From NCBI GenBank assembly GCA_030604585.1, contig JAUVVP010000197.1, positions 1-5,323 of the forward strand: a stretch of DNA of 5,323 bases. Direction: 5' to 3'. This document shows positions 3,549 to 5,323 of the stretch, piece by piece. Below the pieces are notes generated by a model, which was given only the letters and a program-made list of their open reading frames with translations, was not told the DNA's origin and did not search any database. Position numbers and translations under genes: made by a program. How positions within the stretch are numbered: the first letter of the stretch is position 1; the number at the start of each line of letters is the position of its first letter. The DNA is from Planctomycetota bacterium (GTDB lineage: Bacteria; Planctomycetota; Brocadiia; SM23-32).

Positions 3549-5323
3549 ATGGCGCGAAACTGGAGCCTTGCGATATGTGGGTGGCTGCTGTTGTGTCTGG
3601 CGGGGGCGCCCGTTCTTGCAGCGGCGCCGGGCACGATCGGAGAGGAGCTGGACCGCGACCTGCGGCGCATCGATCCCGCCGAGCACATCCGATTCCTGTC
3701 CGGTTATCCGAGCCGCTTTACCGGTTACCCGGGATGCTTCGAGGCGCAGAAGTACATCACGCAGGAGTTCAAGGACCTGGGCCTTGCCAACGTGGAAGAG
3801 TCCACCTTCCAGGTCGTGGTGCCCATCGTGCCGAACGACGAACGGTGGGGCAAGAGGCTGCCCGAGGCGGAGTGGGCCGTTCGTCCCAGCCACGGCGGGA
3901 CGTTGACGGCTGGCGGGCGCGAGGTCCCGCTCTACTGCATCCTGCCCAACTACGCGCGGACCTCCATGACCGGCGACGAAGGGATAACGGGCGACCTGAT
4001 CTGGGGCGGCAGCGGTTACCTGGCGGACTTCAACGGCAAGGACGTCCTCCACAGCATCGTCCTGATGGACTTCGCCTCGGACACCCGATGGCTGACCGCA
4101 GCCAAGATCGGCGCCAGCGCCATCATCTTCGTCGAGCCCGAGCACCCCTTCCGCCTGGACGCCGAGCAGAAGTACCTGGAGCTGCCGATGCCCGTGCCGC
4201 GGTATTACCTGCGGCGCGCGGAACTGCCGGCGCTGGCCTCGGCCGTTGTGGGCGGCTCGGAGGAGGACTTCACGCCTGAGACGGCGCTGGCAGCGCTCGG
4301 CGGGCTGGGCGAGGAGGGCTCCTCCCCCGTGCAGGCAAACGTCAAGGCGCTGATGCGCTGGGAAGAGATGGACGTGGTGCGGGTCAGCGCGGAAATCCCG
4401 GGCACCGACCCCGACCTGAGCGACCAGAAGCTGATCCTGTACGCCTACTACGACGGGGTCTCGGTGGTGCCGGCCCTCTGCCCGGGGGCCGAGAGCGCCA
4501 GCGGCGTGGCCGCGCTGCTTGAGATCGCCGAGTTCCTCAGCAAGTATCCCCCCCGTCGCACGGTGAAGTTCATCGCCGCTCCCGGCCACTACCAGGCCCT
4601 GGCCGGGGTGCGCGACTATGCCTTCAAGGCCGTCTACCCGCGCCGCGAGGGTGCCGACAAGGACGCCAAGGAGGGCACCGGCGAGCCCTACTTCTTCATC
4701 GGCCTCGACCTGTCCAGCCGCCACAACGGCCTCGGCTCGTTCTACAAGGGCCACTTCTACGACCAGTTGACCAAGGGATGGGACAACAAGGAGGTGGAGC
4801 TGCAGCGGGCCTACAGCGAGTACTCCGGCCTGCTGGTCGAGTGGGCGGACCAGTTGACCGGCAGAGGCGGCCCCGCCGAGACGCTGAAATACCAGAGCGG
4901 CATCGTGCCGCAGCAGGGGCGCGACTGGCGCTCGTTGGTGCCCGACTTGGTCGCCTACGACAGCGAGGTGATGTCGCTGAGCGGCTATCCCGCCATCACG
5001 CTGGCCACCACCGGCGACCCGCGCAACAGCGTGAACACGCCGCTGGACACCTTCGACCGGATGGAGCCCTACCTGGACAACGTGCGCAGGCAGGCGGTCG
5101 CCTGCGCCTACCTGGTCAAGAGGACCGCCGACGTGCCCGTCCTGCCCATCCAGAGGAAGGAGATCTGGAAGAACAAGAAGGCCGCCAGCCTGTTCGGCTT
5201 CGCCATCGAAATGAGCTTCCTGGCCTACATGCCGAAGGTGCCGGTGCGCAATGCCATCGTGGCCATGAGCATGCTGGCGCCCTACCTGGGCAGCAAGTCG
5301 AAGAGCATGATGGGCGTCTCGAC
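3549..5323 (+). CDS. Secreted M28-peptidase-like protein with PA domain, metal ligands altered (partial, runs off right edge)
   Basis: Open for 591 codons with no stop before the window ends. The ATG at 3549 is the first after an in-frame TAA (3534) and opens a clear signal peptide (about residues 1-24 or 26, hydrophobic core LLLCLAGAPVLA), so export is expected. Residues about 38-90 (HIRFLSGYPSRFTGYPG...) are the usual N-terminal part of M28 peptidases. Residues about 120-240 look like a protease-associated (PA) insert (FNGKDVLHSIVLMDF...GASAIIF). Residues about 290-520 follow the M28 catalytic fold. However, the first ligand His is Tyr300 (AYYDG), the GADDNASG-type loop is GAESASG (313-319), the Glu-Glu pair is replaced by His347-Tyr348 (APGHYQ), and the last His is Asn496 (VNTPLDT); only Asp302 and Asp387 (GLDL) remain. 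It may be a non-catalytic relative, somewhat as GPAA1 is in eukaryotes. The C-terminal region beyond about 525 is unassigned. Confidence 0.88.
   Translation, partial: MARNWSLAICGWLLLCLAGAPVLAAAPGTIGEELDRDLRRIDPAEHIRFLSGYPSRFTGYPGCFEAQKYITQEFKDLGLANVEESTFQVVVPIVPNDERWGKRLPEAEWAVRPSHGGTLTAGGREVPLYCILPNYARTSMTGDEGITGDLIWGGSGYLADFNGKDVLHSIVLMDFASDTRWLTAAKIGASAIIFVEPEHPFRLDAEQKYLELPMPVPRYYLRRAELPALASAVVGGSEEDFTPETALAALGGLGEEGSSPVQANVKALMRWEEMDVVRVSAEIPGTDPDLSDQKLILYAYYDGVSVVPALCPGAESASGVAALLEIAEFLSKYPPRRTVKFIAAPGHYQALAGVRDYAFKAVYPRREGADKDAKEGTGEPYFFIGLDLSSRHNGLGSFYKGHFYDQLTKGWDNKEVELQRAYSEYSGLLVEWADQLTGRGGPAETLKYQSGIVPQQGRDWRSLVPDLVAYDSEVMSLSGYPAITLATTGDPRNSVNTPLDTFDRMEPYLDNVRRQAVACAYLVKRTADVPVLPIQRKEIWKNKKAASLFGFAIEMSFLAYMPKVPVRNAIVAMSMLAPYLGSKSKSMMGVS

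Noticed and set aside
3531..4754. 407-codon minus-strand frame
   Set aside because: Antisense shadow of the M28-like gene, whose signal peptide, PA and M28 motifs are clear on the plus strand.
3549..5323. Eukaryotic-type GPI transamidase subunit GPAA1
   Set aside because: Shares the idea of a non-catalytic M28 fold, but the setting is bacterial, GPI anchoring is not expected, and the N-terminal PA insert points to secreted bacterial M28 relatives.

Overview
The window is a GC-rich stretch of bacterial chromosome. It holds four recognisable genes (lexA, a BatB-like membrane VWA gene, argB, and an M28-peptidase-like secreted protein cut by the right edge) and one small unrecognised gene. No rRNA, convincing tRNA, CRISPR array or transposase gene is visible. 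Near-consensus sigma-70 promoters and the secreted M28/PA-domain protein suggest a Gram-negative-type bacterium. Gene content together with the REP-like inverted repeat made me think of the Planctomycetota/PVC group, but that is an impression, not a demonstration.

Layout. 1-387 has no supportable gene. It contains several hairpins, including one set that folds into a closed 95-nt unit (189-283), and a perfect 24-bp inverted repeat (297-386) ending one base from the lexA stop codon. lexA (388-993, minus) is the SOS repressor with intact cleavage site and Ser/Lys dyad. Its promoter has a perfect TATAAT box flanked by a direct repeat TTGTCG, a plausible self-operator. Divergent from lexA is a small charged protein of unknown function (1210-1470, plus). 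It converges on the BatB-like gene (1481-2437, minus), which lies 6 nt downstream of argB (2444-3352, minus), so the two look co-transcribed from an extended -10 promoter at 3387-3415. Divergent from argB is a signal-peptide-bearing protein with PA-like and M28-like domains (3549 to the right edge, plus), driven by a perfect TTGACA-N16-TATAAT promoter.

How the genes relate. lexA concerns DNA-damage regulation, argB the second step of arginine synthesis, the VWA protein a membrane complex of the Bat/MoxR kind, and the last gene an exported hydrolase-like protein. They do not form one pathway. The argB-VWA pairing is the only likely operon. The two most distinctive observations are that the M28-like protein has lost most of the expected zinc ligands, so it may be a pseudo-enzyme, and that a REPIN-like palindrome sits directly behind lexA. 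I saw no clear multi-gene novel system in this window.
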